From Lycocorax pyrrhopterus obiensis (Eukaryota > Chordata > Aves > Passeriformes > Paradisaeidae), in NCBI GenBank assembly GCA_014706295.1, contig JACSVZ010000001.1:82148237-82212236 (forward strand): 64,000 bases of DNA. The letters are read 5' to 3'. Made by a program: the position numbers and the translations under genes. The notes under the pieces are model-generated. The model was given only the letters and a program-made list of their open reading frames with translations. It was not told where the DNA came from and made no database searches. Within the stretch, counting starts at the first letter, position 1; each line of letters opens with the position of its first letter. Below are positions 1 to 11,335 of this stretch, one piece after another.

Positions 1-607
1 TACTTAGAGAAGTCATCTACTGCAGACTAACAGCAGGTGAGCCCACAGCTCTGATCTCTCACCTAAGTATCCAGGACAGGAGGCTACAGAGAACTTAACA
101 CCTGCACAACTTGAATGAGCGCATAGCCGGGATGGGAAGAAGCTGTAGCCTGCTGGTTGGATATGTAGAGAGGGGAAGTTTGTTATGTTTATGTATTTTT
201 CTTTAGAAAGACCATCCACAACTTAGAAATGACACAAGGAACCAATGACCCAATGAGGAGGTCACCTCAATTCTACCCATCTCCTATATTGTGTTGCTTG
301 TGCTCTGTCACAAAACAACAGGCTTTGATTTGCAGATCCCACAGGTGGCTGAGCTCCTGTGGGAATGCCTCCGCAGCCACAACCTGGTGTCTCTCAGCTG
401 TTTTCCATGTTCCAACACTCATCATGACTTCTGTAAAACCCAGGCTTGGAGGCAAACCTCCTTCCCCTCCCCATGCTTACAAAATAAACAGCTCAGCAAA
501 GTGAGCTGTCTGTACTGGAGGTGGATGTTTACACTGTGAGTCATTCCTAAGTTGGATATCACATCAAATGCAATGTGTAGGATCTGCCTCACAGATGTAG
601 CACTTTA
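1..607. other. Unassigned single-copy DNA, no gene seen
   Basis: Several overlapping short open frames occur on both strands between about 13 and 540. None is longer than 91 codons and none resembles a known protein. I see no repeat in this stretch. Confidence 0.5.
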
Positions 608-753
608 TCTAACCCTAAAGGCATTCAAAGCCAGGTTGGACAGAGCTTTGAGCAATCTGGTCTAGTGGAATGTGTCCCTGCTCATGACAGAGAGAATGGA
701 ACTAGATGATGTTTCAGGCCCCTTCTAACCCAAACCATTCTATGAGTCTATGA
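608..753 (+). mobile_element. CR1 LINE 3' tail, 5'-truncated
   Basis: The last about 150 bp of a CR1 retrotransposon. It shows the CR1 3' order: a 'cattcaaagccaggttgga' block, 'gcaatctggtctagtgga', 'ggaactagatgatg', 'cccaaaccattctatg', then a second degenerate 8-bp unit (agtctatg) ending the element. It has no coding content. Loss of the 5' part is normal for CR1, which is copied by target-primed reverse transcription from its 3' end. Several substitutions from the usual consensus suggest an old copy. Confidence 0.9.
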
Positions 754-3700
754 GGATGTGAGCCTAGTTTATCATTAACATCTTTGTTCCATTGATGTTA
801 CTGAATTATGTGTTTTGGGAGTCTTTTTTTATGCTGCCACCTGTCCTTCGGGAACATGGCTGAATTTAGCCTTTTAATTTCCCTGTGGCCAAAGAACACA
901 CAAAATGCAGTATCTTTCACTTTTCCTTGATCAATGTCTCTCTAAATCTGTATAAACCTTCCAGTCCTCTCAAAACAGCTATAATATGTATGTTTTTTTA
1001 TCAGCAATAAATTATATTTTTTGACCTTTGATAGTAAAACAGAAATCTTTACTAACACTTTGTAAAATTTACTATATGGCTCAACTTAGCATAAGAACCT
1101 GCTTCTATTTTCAAGTATTCTAATATATCAATTTTTGTATTTTCTAATGCTCAGATAGTTAAAATCTTTATAGAGATCACACAAAAATTAGAGGCAAAAC
1201 CAGCATTTTCATGATGAATACCTGACCAAAAATGAGTTACTTGAAATGCATGTAAAAAAAGTGGATATAGTAATGAAAGCAAGATGAACAAAATCCTGTG
1301 GTAACATTTAATAAAACTAGTGTGTTAGGAAACTCCGAATATGATATGCAAACCAGGACTTTGGACTCTAGCCCTTGAAGATGCATTTCAGGTCATTAAC
1401 TGAGTACATGTTTAATTTTAGGTATATGCAAACATGACTGAAATTAAATGTAAGTATGTGCATATTTTCCTTCATTGGGAACTAATTTCTGAACCAAGAC
1501 CCAAAAGGATGACAAACTGGTACTATGACTGCTCTCAGCCTGGCAATTAAGGGGTTTTTTTGGAGGGGGTTGAATTATGAGCTTTTTACAGGTGGTAAAA
1601 AATGGCTCTCTCTTTGACTGCCACCTATATTTAATTAATCAAAATTGTGACTAGGAGCTTTTATAAGGTATTTCTTCTATTTTACGTGTTTAATTTCACC
1701 TTTTTGTGTTTAATTAAGCTGTTATGGACTCTCAGGTAAATTTTTGTGTTGTGAGTATTATAATAATTGTATTATTCACATGATCACAAGATTAGATATT
1801 TAGAGCCTTTTCTAAATATCTTCAATGTCTGTTCAATTTAAAAATTCAAGCTATTTTAATAAAATATGGGAAGATTATCATAGAGCTTTTATACTTCATT
1901 TTTATTTTCAAAGTGTGTTTTATGTATATTGAGAATGCTAAAAATTCCTTACCTGAACTGCTGAGGCCCTGAACTGGACACCACAATAAAATTTTATCTA
2001 ATTTAATTGTAGTGGCTCTGCCTTCTTATGCCTTGGCTGGCATACAAATTTTCCAGGGAAGAAACAGATGCATAATTTCGCAAAATGTTTCACACTTTAA
2101 GATACTATTCATTTCAAACTACTTTCATCATTTTGTAGTGCCATAAACAACCTGAATGCTAATGACTTGGATTTCAGTCATTCCAAATCTCACAAGAAAA
2201 AAGAAGAAAAAGCCTGCTTTGAGTGTCCCTTTTGGAAATGAATATCTGACAGTCGTTGTTCTTTACTTGGGTCTGACATCGTATATTGCACTAGTTTGAT
2301 AAAATCCATTAGCAGCAAGATTTCAGCATTATGAAAATATTCAACAGAGCATATTGAATAAGTCCTAAAAGATCTAAATAATCATGACCTGAAATACCAT
2401 TCTAGTAAAATATTGTGCCTCCTGGTTTTGTAGAAATCCCGTTAGAGTCTGAATCTGACTTCCAGAGATGGAGAAGCAATCCATGTATTACTCCATTCAG
2501 ATTTCTATTTTGTCCCCAGTGAACTGCTTTTCAGGAATATGTTAAGTAACATGACAAAAACAAATACAAAAATACATCAATGATCCTCAGCATAAAATGG
2601 CTACTATGGTTAAGGTGTTTCTGAGGAAATGATGAGTCTTCATTACATTTTTCCTGTCTGTAAGAAAGTAGCTATAGTTTTAGAAACTTGTAGGGATGGT
2701 GATCAAACTCATAACTCTCATGTATTTGGGACACCCCCTTACCTGAAGCAGACTTTTCCACGCTGAAATTTTCTCCACATGGTTCTATTCAACGGGGAGA
2801 GCTGGGATAGCAGTGGCACTGTACTTTCAAGAAGAAAAGTGCATTTGATGGGCACTTTAGGGCACTGCATGATAATTAGTCTGTCTTGTATGAGATCTTT
2901 TTGTGAGACTCTTTCACAGATCCTTTCCAGACACAGCCAGCTCATGAGCAACTTTGTCCTGCACGCTTGAGGATGTTGGACACAGTTACTTTCTGCTTCA
3001 CAAAGAGAACTGTAGCTTTACACAATTTCTCATAATTTCCAATGCCCAGTGCTTCATCACTACTTCACATTTTTCTGGGACAGCTTTTTCCTTCCTGTTT
3101 TGGTAGGTGTAGCCAATGCCTACAACACTGGTGAAGCTAGAAATATGAAAATTAGTTGGATTCTGTGTAAAATTGCCCTCTAATGTAGTTAAGAAGACTG
3201 TAAATGCTGTCTTCAGTCACAGGTAAATATTTCATGTGGAAAAACATAGGGTGATGTATTTTGGACATCATCATGCCTTCTGTGCTCTTAAAAAGATTTG
3301 TGAAGCTTGTTACCATGCGAACTATATTCTAACTTTTATTTTTCATCAGAGAAACTTACTTGGTGAACCCAAAAATAGTCTCAAAGAAGAAAAAAGAAAT
3401 ATGCAGGAATCATAAGAAGATTAATCCAAGTATATAACTGAAGAACCACCCACTGACAACCAGCACAGAAATATAATATACTGCAAATGTTTTCACCAAG
3501 TTTTAATGTCTTTCATTACAGCATTATTGACTTTTATCAGTTTTACAACTTCACCCTAATTTTCAAATTCCCTCCTATTTTGTATATTTGTTTAGTCACG
3601 CTTCTATTCTCCAGATGAACTAGAAAAGAGTAATTAGTTGTCTTGTACATAGTTTTCACTGCTGCTTTTATTTCTTCTCTTTGAGCAGGTAATTTCTCCT

Positions 3701-5900
3701 CTGATTTATCCACTAAGCATCTACCCTATGCAATTAGCCTCAAGTTAATAATCTATAGTAGTCAACTTACCTATCATTTGCTCTGCAAGAAAAAAAAATC
3801 AGGCTCTCTTCTAAGAATAGTGATCTCCCTCAAATTCATGCAACGGGATCACATTTAGTGCCAGTCCATTTTGTATACAGCAAACTCAGAGTAGAAATAA
3901 GAGGGCAGACTGCATAATGCCTTTATTTCATGCCCCAAAGCTCATTTTTGTGCTGTTATGGGCTGCTGATATTCCTTAGCAGAAGAAATGAGAGGGAGCT
4001 CATCCAGGCCAAACCTGTGCTCTAAATTATGTTTTACATTTTTAACATTGCACTGACACCTGTGCAAATAAGAGCTGTAGAAACAAATTATCACTTCCCA
4101 CTTTGTTTCTGCTTCTTGCTTCACGGGAGTGGGGAGCACAGGGAGGGAGATGGCATTTCACACCTTTGACACATGGAGGAAGATTCCTTCATTTAAATTT
4201 ACATGCCTCTTCTGTAAATCCCTTCACCTTAGTGGGTCACCCCGGACTCCCTTTGCACTTCCAGAGAGACTGAGTCATTGCCAGGGAAATTCAGTTTAGC
4301 CTAAGGCAGATGTCTACAATAGATAAGATGAATCATGCTCTAAAAAAGCTTGTTTTTCCCTTGTTGACAAAATGGGCAGCTGAGATTACAAGTTCAGATG
4401 TAGATATTTACAGTGTGAAGTCAGGCAGAATGACTCTAAGGCTAGAAACCTCCTCAAGATGCTGTTGAAGTCCAACAGAGAAACTAACGAGAAATCTGTC
4501 TTCATCTTAACGATTTAGTGGTTGAACTAAAGATCATACATTTTGGGAGGGTTTTTTACTCTAAGTACAGGAAAATTACTTCATTTCCACCTCAAGATCT
4601 TGCTGTTGGGAAGGTCTATTATTTGTTTTGTGTATTTAAGCTGAAACCTGGTTTTGTCAAGATGTTTCTCACTGTATTTGCTCAGTGTCCATCTTCTGGC
4701 AGCAGCTCGTGAGTTCTGCTTTGCAACAGATAGAGACAAAGAAACATGCAATGGTTTATGTGATTAAACCAAGGGTACAAAATCCAGCACTTTGTGGTGT
4801 ATTCAGCACTTCATACAGTATTGACATAATTTGTAAACCCACAAATACTTGCTGCATTCTTGATTTTCCTAGTTTTGCTTTGAAGGCTTGCACGACACAA
4901 GATGAGGTGATACTGTTCTTCTATCACTCATTTTTAATTTTAGATACATTGAAATGTCAGGCAGCCATACTTGAAAATCCTTTTTTTTGCTATGTAGCTC
5001 TTAATTTCGATATGTATGGGTTTTTTGTTTTCTTTTAATATGTATAAATGAATCCTAGTGAAGACAGAAAGCCTTGCTAAATATTCTGGGTTTATGACAA
5101 AATTCTAATTTATACATCTCAAGCAAAATCTCATCCTGCAATCATTCCTGGTGTTGGTAGCTGCAAAATTATTGTGTCAGTGAAGATATTTGCTCATAAA
5201 TTACTGGAGTATAAAATACTGCTGCTTTTTGTTTATACTTGATAAAAAGAAAATAATTTCTGTACCCAGAAGTGTGTGTATATACATTTTTCCTCTTTCT
5301 GTCAGGCTGGTAATCCCTGAGACACCAAGTCAGCAAGAAAATAATTTCTGTGACATTCATTACTTTTCAGGAAGTTGTCTTAACTAAATTGATAAAAACA
5401 GCATGTTATAGGTGGAATAAATTTTCCTTACAGTTATTCCCCCTTTATTCTGAGATTCAGAAAGGAAATAGTTGTTTGAGTTTTTTATTATTATCAGATT
5501 TCACATTATCACACAATTGTAAAAGACTTGTAATTATGAATGGTTTTCTACAGAGCAAAACAAATATAGAATTTGACAAGTATGTCCTGTCCTGTGATTA
5601 TAAGTTCATTTCTGGATCTCAGAAAATGTCTCTGTGCTAGATAGACTTTTCACCTAAGCTGTCTACCAACCATCACTGACTCTTTGCTGCCAGATCTAAG
5701 AGAATCACTGTTTTTACTGGGAGGTAATCCTTCGTGTTAAATCAACTGATGTTGATTTGAAAAATTGCTGGGAAAAAAGCAGACAACTTCTAGGCAAGAA
5801 ACTGTTCTTCGAGGTTCCATGTGACTCAAAGCCTTTCTATTTCATTGTTTTTCCAACTGTATTAGTTGGTCTTATAAAAGTCTTGCTTCTTTTTTACATA
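754..5900. other. AT-rich unassigned DNA
   Basis: Long AT-rich stretch without recognisable genes or mobile elements. Open frames are short; the longest, 117 codons at 4685-5038, is low in complexity and has no recognisable motif. The one item worth separate note is a possible 12-nt exon at 3771-3782 on the minus strand. Two other minus-strand CAG/GTAAGG donor-like sites lie near 1952 and 2744, without convincing partners. Confidence 0.5.
3771..3782 (-). other. Candidate 12-nt microexon (splice-signal prediction)
   Basis: Read on the minus strand, a run of nine T residues leads into CTTGCAG. Twelve bases follow (AGCAAATGATAG), then GTAAGTTG. The acceptor has a strong pyrimidine tract with a TGC just upstream of the AG, and the donor TAG/GTAAGT matches the intron-side consensus exactly. 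Twelve nucleotides would keep the reading frame, but one of the three phases has two stops. In vertebrates such tiny in-frame exons are typical of neuronal transcripts, and TGC upstream of the acceptor is a known SRRM4-type signal. No neighbouring exon was identified, so this may be a decoy. Confidence 0.2.
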
Positions 5901-6330
5901 TTTTGCTTTGCTCATACATTTTGAATGTCAGAGCTGTGACAGGATGTGTGCTTCCCTCTCAGGGATATCTGTGTGAGCTGGGGGCACAGGGCACAGAAAG
6001 GTAGCCAGACTCTGCAGGGGAATTTGCGCCCTAAAGAGTCTGTTTCTGCAGTGGAGATGTTCCTGCTGGTGAAACCCCTGGGAGCTGGTTGGACCCATGC
6101 TCCCCTGGGTAGCCAGGTGCATCCCTGCTTTCCATCCCCCCATACTCCATCTCTTTCTCTCTGGCTTTTCTCTCCCCCCTTTAACACAATAACTGTATTA
6201 CTAATTGCATGTCCCTGTTTTAAAAGGGTCAGGGTGCATGTGTGTGCCATATTTCCAGCTGGGCCCACACATCTTTCTGGGAAGGATCTGAGAGCACTCA
6301 GAATCCTTTAGAGCCGAACAGCCCAGTGAC
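5901..6330. other. GC-richer patch, no recognised gene
   Basis: This stretch has a higher GC content than its flanks and is open in both directions: 121 codons on plus at 5946-6311 and 118 on minus at 5912-6268. The simultaneous opening on both strands points to base composition rather than coding. Neither translation shows a domain I recognise. Confidence 0.4.
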
Positions 6331-9300
6331 TTGTTCTTGAGAGCCTTGTTCTGCTACAGACTGTGTGAACAATAAATCTCTGGCTCAGTGGGTTTCAACC
6401 TTTTTTTTTGTTAGTGGTCCAAGTATTCTCAGAACAATAGCAAATGAAAAGAAAAAACAAAGCAAAGAAAAAAAAGAGAGAGAAGCCTGGCCATTTAACT
6501 AGTAAAATTTACTGTCAAAATTAGTGTAGTATTATATTGGCCCTATTATTTGTTCTGAATTTTGACACCAAAATACTTTTCTGAAGTGCGACTCTCCTTG
6601 GGATGAAAGGTTTTAATGATGAAGAAAAGAAAATTGTAAATGGAAAAACAGCAAAGATGGAGCTGGTCTTCAGGTTGGAGGTAGCCCAGGTGAGCTCATC
6701 ACCAGGTACCGAAGGGAGGGACAGAATAGTGTCAGCTCTGTAGCCTCACCTTCATGGATCTCTAACTACACAGAACTTTAATTACCACAGAGGCCCTCTG
6801 TCTTCTGTTATGCCATTATTTTTCACAATATTCTTTTTACTTATATCAGTAATGGAGAGTGTAAACATGGCCCTGAGCCCAAAACCAACATGCAAATATA
6901 TGATCAACAGGAACCTGCCCATGATGCTTCTGGCTTAATTAGCAGTGTTAGCTGTGTGCTTCAGTTGTTATTAGAAGGCTTTAACTACTTCTGATTGCTG
7001 TATTAAATGCCTTGCCTGCCCCTCTCCCTAAGAAAAATAAAAAAGAAAAGGAGGAGAAGGGAGGTATTTTGTTAAAAATACATTGTGGGAATTACTTATT
7101 TTTGATACATGATACCTGGAGAATATTAAAGAAAGACTGTCTCACAATGCTTCAATGGAAATTACTGGTGCTGAAAATTTTCTGCCTGCGTTCTGACCTT
7201 TGTACTGGGCAAAAGATGTAATTTTTATGTATCTGGCTAAATTTAGATCTGGAAATGCAGTCTTGAATTCCAAGCAAAGTGATAATATTTATTGGAGGAT
7301 TTTTTCAATTTCCTACTTACATGTAAGGAGAATATTTGTTTTGTGTCTCTCAGCTCTGTGATCTTACTACCCCACAAAAGAAAAAAAAAAAATCAAGGTG
7401 CATAAAACTCCTAACTCTTGTTCCATACCCTCAGGACACTTTTAAATATGTCAATGTACAATTTCTCATGTCTAGACATTACTTATTTGTGTCAAGCTTA
7501 ATTCTTTATAAAGTGTCAGTGAGACCTGCCAGACTGATCGCCTTGGAAGACAGAATCTTTGTCTTAGCTCCAGAGCACTAAATACTGGGAAAAGGAACAT
7601 AATTTTCTCCATGCTTTTTCAAGATTTGATCTTGGTATGAACAATCTGGGGTACAAAGAAAGGACTCCCACCTCAGCTTGAGCAGATCTCAGTAGTACCA
7701 CGTCTTCTACTGCTCCAGTTAGATATGTTTCCTATTTGAGTGTGTAAACAGTATGCTGGAAGAATTATCTATATCCATATGTAGGTGTGACATTAATTGC
7801 TAGTTCTCATTAACATGAGAGCTGCATCATACAAACTGTTCCTACTGTTGATTCCTACTGCCTGATGATTTGGGGGTGCATAGCAACATTTGGCATGATA
7901 TAGTCAGCAGAATTCAAAGTTTTTCTGTGCAGACAGGACCAACCAGAGCCTGTGGCCTCAAAAAAAAAATGTTCTTCAGCTTGGTACACTACCCTGGGCC
8001 GTCCAGACATAGCAAATGAAAACCTATTGCCTGTTTGTTACCCTACTGCTCTGGTGAGCTCATCTGTTCTGTGTCGTCACGTGGTTTCATTTCTGTGCCA
8101 TAGGCACCTGGGATCTCTGATTAATCTTTGGCAGAAACTGGAAGAAACTGGGTACACCCTTCAATGCTTAATGGGTCTGCAAAACCTAACATCCCAGAGC
8201 TTGGCAGCTGCAAAAGAGAGCCATTGTTTCACAACCCTTTGAGATAAATATAAATGTTGACCTCTTAAACCTTAGCTCGATTGTTAGATACCTGTTGGAA
8301 TGAAACAAACTATAATAAAATATGGTTTTGCGTGTCTACAAAAATCATGAGTAGACAGAGACCATTTTATTTTTTATAAACTTTTTGAGGCTTTGTGCAT
8401 CTTATTTTGAGACCATATTTAAATCTATTCCTTTGCTATTTGCAAGGTTTCCTATGTCTCCTCTGCTTTTCATCTAATGGAATCAAAGTCTCTTGCCAGA
8501 TTTCTGACTCACTGAAAAGCCTTTCACACAGGCTGCCATGTAGTTAAGAACCTGCATTGTGTAACTTTGAGAAGATGCATTGTGTTTAGAACACTGTTTA
8601 TTAGACACTCTTGTACAAGTTAGGACCTAATCATCTGGATGACTTGTTGACACTAAGTTTGTGATGAAATTTGAGGTTTACTGTAGCGAATACTTTACCA
8701 TGCCAACAGTACAGGCTCCCCTTCTTTATCTAATTTTTTTTAAATCTGGGTTTTGCTGTCCAACAAAACAAACAGAGCTGAGCTATGTATGTTATTTAAA
8801 ATGGAAATTAACACTGTTCCTGGTTTCGCAGCATGATCAAGACATAATTTAGTCATACTAACATTTTTATATTGCTTATCTAATCGGCTGCGCTTTCACT
8901 CTGGATTCTGGGCTGCAAATTTCCAGCATAATTCTCTAGGAATTTGCCTAGCAGCCAGAGCAAAATAAAAAGGTTTAACTCTGAAGTTTTCCTTCAGTCC
9001 TTTGTCACTAGCTGTTTGAGTTTGGATGAATTGCGTAGTCCTCAGTCTTAATAAATGTCTAACTATCTTTGGAAGTGCTTGTTTTAGGTCCCACCATAAA
9101 GCAAGTTTCTCTTGAGTCATGGAAGCATTAATGCTCACTAGACTACTCAGTATTGTTTGCACTTCTTTCCTATTGTGTCCCTGTTTCAGTTTCAGTACTC
9201 AGAAAAAGGTATTTCATTAAGTTTTCACGGGTCATGATTTGGTGAACTTCAAATAATAAGAAACATTAATTCAAAGAATCTTTGTTTTACATATATATAA

Positions 9301-9584
9301 ATATAAACATATTTTTTAAAAAACATAAACTACTTTTCTAGACCTTTCCAGCCTTATATACAATGCATCACAGTTCAAACAATTCCTTTTTCTCACTACC
9401 TTAAGACTATCATGAACAACAATATGTGGGTCAAAGAAAATGAAGCAAAAAACTTCTCTCAGAAAAAAACCCCTTATCTTTACATGTATTTCACCCTCGA
9501 GATGACAAAGACAGGTACTAATTTTATTCCATCAAGATATTTTAATGCCATGGGACAATTTAACATGTTTTTCTTTCCTAACAG
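6331..9584. other. AT-rich unassigned DNA with A-rich tracts
   Basis: Apart from an A/G-rich tract at about 6445-6485 and short A-rich runs near 7026-7060 and 7381-7392, I see no repeats. Open frames stay below 100 codons and have no recognisable motif. Confidence 0.5.
6445..6485. repeat. A/G-rich low-complexity tract
   Basis: About 40 bases made almost only of A and G with scattered C, ending in a short GA run. Simple low-complexity DNA. Confidence 0.75.
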
Positions 9585-9686
9585 ACAAATGAGGCAATAA
9601 TAAAAAGTGAAGGTCATCGAATGTAAATCAGTTAATGAAAAAGCTTAAACAGATACTAATTTCAAAAAATGCTGCATATCTTGCAG
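9585..9686 (+). other. Candidate 102-nt exon, probably noncoding
   Basis: The left edge is a good acceptor (TTTTTCTTTCCTAACAG) and the right edge a good donor (TTGCAG/GTAAGG). The enclosed 102 nt have an early stop in all three frames (the first after 13 codons in one frame), so it cannot be an internal coding exon. If real it would be an exon of a long noncoding RNA or of an untranslated region. The evidence is only the pairing of two good splice sites at exon-like spacing. Confidence 0.18.
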
Positions 9687-11223
9687 GTAAGGGAGTACTC
9701 CACACATTTTCTTTCATTGAGAGCATAACATCAGGTACAACGAACAGTCTGCTCATCTTCTCCTTAGGGTATGATTTTAACTAGTGGGAACTGTATTTCT
9801 TAAAGTTGTTTAGAAAGAGTAACCTCTGGCTGGTCACAGAAGCCAGGACAAACCTGATGAGGGAAAAAACCACAGATTTTTAAATGAACATCAGATTTTT
9901 GTGGAAAAAGAAAGTAATTCTAACTCAGATTGCATGAATGAACAACTTAACCTGATGGTTCTGAACTACAGAGGTTACTGTCATTCCCCCAAGGATTGTG
10001 CCCACCATGGATAAAGGGTCGTGCTTTTTATCTCATGGGAAAAAACCAAACAAACTGATGCCCACAAAAGAGAATAGGAATGCAAGCAATGTTTTAGGTA
10101 GAATTTTACCTAAACATTGCTGTCTTTTAAAGTGGCAATATCCAGACAAAGGATCTCAAGGATTCAGAAAGATCTGTGCAGTGTGTTGCTACCAGGTAAT
10201 TTTTTTTTATGGAGAGAGTTTATTCAGGTAACTTTATAAACTTCAGCATGAAGAGCTTTGCTGTTATAATCATGCCCTCATTCTCCACATCTGTCCCATC
10301 ACATCTAGATTATGCTGACTGACTGCAACCGTATGGTTGCATCTCTTCCTGAAATAAAAATGGTTCCTTATATCAAAATCAAGGTAACATTATTTAGTTT
10401 TAGCAACTGTTGTTTCTGTTGGGATGGTGGTAATTGTATATGTACTGTAGGCACAACAACAAAGTTATTTTCCAGGATCTTTATTTGTAACAAACTTTTT
10501 AAATTTGTGTTAGTTTTTTTTTCTCATGTGAGATATGAAGATCTCTGTTCACATTTCCATAAGAATGAGTTTCACAGAAGCGTCCTGGAGTGAGTTCTGC
10601 TTTATCATGCACCTGAATTTTATTATTTTATTGGATCTCTCCAACTGATGTCATGCGTGCTGCTACAAGATATAATGTCACGCATTCCTAAAACTTGCCA
10701 GATTAGATTTTATAGGAATTGGCCACTTCAGAAATAATCAGAGAAAATTTACATGAATGCAGGGCTGGATTCACTTCTACTAAGTCAGATGGCCAAAGGG
10801 GAATAAATCAGCTCCTGAAGGGCAGCTGACTGGCTTTTGTTTCACTGCCACATCCCCAGGCCAAACAGCCAATTCCCCTCTTTACCTACTGCAATACTTT
10901 GGATCAAAAGGATTTCATCCTGAATGAGGAATCTGGCTTTTTGTCTGACCTGTGCAGATGGCAGCTGAAGACCAGCAAAAGGTTTTTTTGTGAATGCCAG
11001 TGTTCCTCTCTCCTCCTTTAGCAAAGGCTATTGCAAGCAAAGACCCATCTCTCACCCAGAATCTTCCTTGTTTTAGACTGGGCATCAAAAAACGCAAGTC
11101 ACTTACTACTTGCCATACTCTATCACTAGATGAATGGATAGTACTGAAGTTAAATGAGTACCGGCATTTGACACTACCAGTGTTAAAATGCAGTAATCTC
11201 AAGGCCTATAGGAGGATTGGGAA
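9687..11223. other. Unassigned DNA containing one hairpin
   Basis: No gene or mobile element was recognised. The main structure is the inverted repeat at 10085-10121, described separately. Open frames reach only 95 codons. Confidence 0.5.
10085..10121. repeat. Short strong inverted repeat (hairpin)
   Basis: The left arm AGCAATGTTTTAGGTA (10085-10100) pairs with TACCTAAACATTGCT (10107-10121) across a 6-base loop: 15 pairs with one bulged base. Pairing stops sharply at both ends. The stem is too short for a normal microRNA precursor. It could be the core of an old palindromic DNA transposon or a cruciform-forming site. Confidence 0.7.
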
Positions 11224-11335
11224 ATTATGGAATGATTTGCGTTGGAAGGGGCCTTAAAGGTCATCTAGTTTCAATCCCTCTGCCATGGGCAACCCACAGC
11301 TTCTCCGGGCAACATATGCCAGTGTCTCATCATGT
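11224..11335 (-). mobile_element. CR1 LINE 3' fragment with internal deletion
   Basis: On the plus strand this reads as the reverse complement of a CR1 3' end: 'gcgttggaaggggcctta', 'aggtcatctagtttcaat' and 'ctgccatgggc', then a jump to 'acccacagcttctccgggca' and 'gccagtgtctcatca'. About 100 bp of the usual sequence between the last two parts is missing, so the copy has been shortened internally after or during insertion. Similarity fades into an A-rich run to the right. Confidence 0.88.

Noticed and set aside
2739..2815. Minus-strand exon ending at a CAG/GTAAGG donor
   Set aside because: The donor is good, but the best acceptor (CCACTGCTATCCCAG) has a weak pyrimidine tract and the peptide is not recognised.
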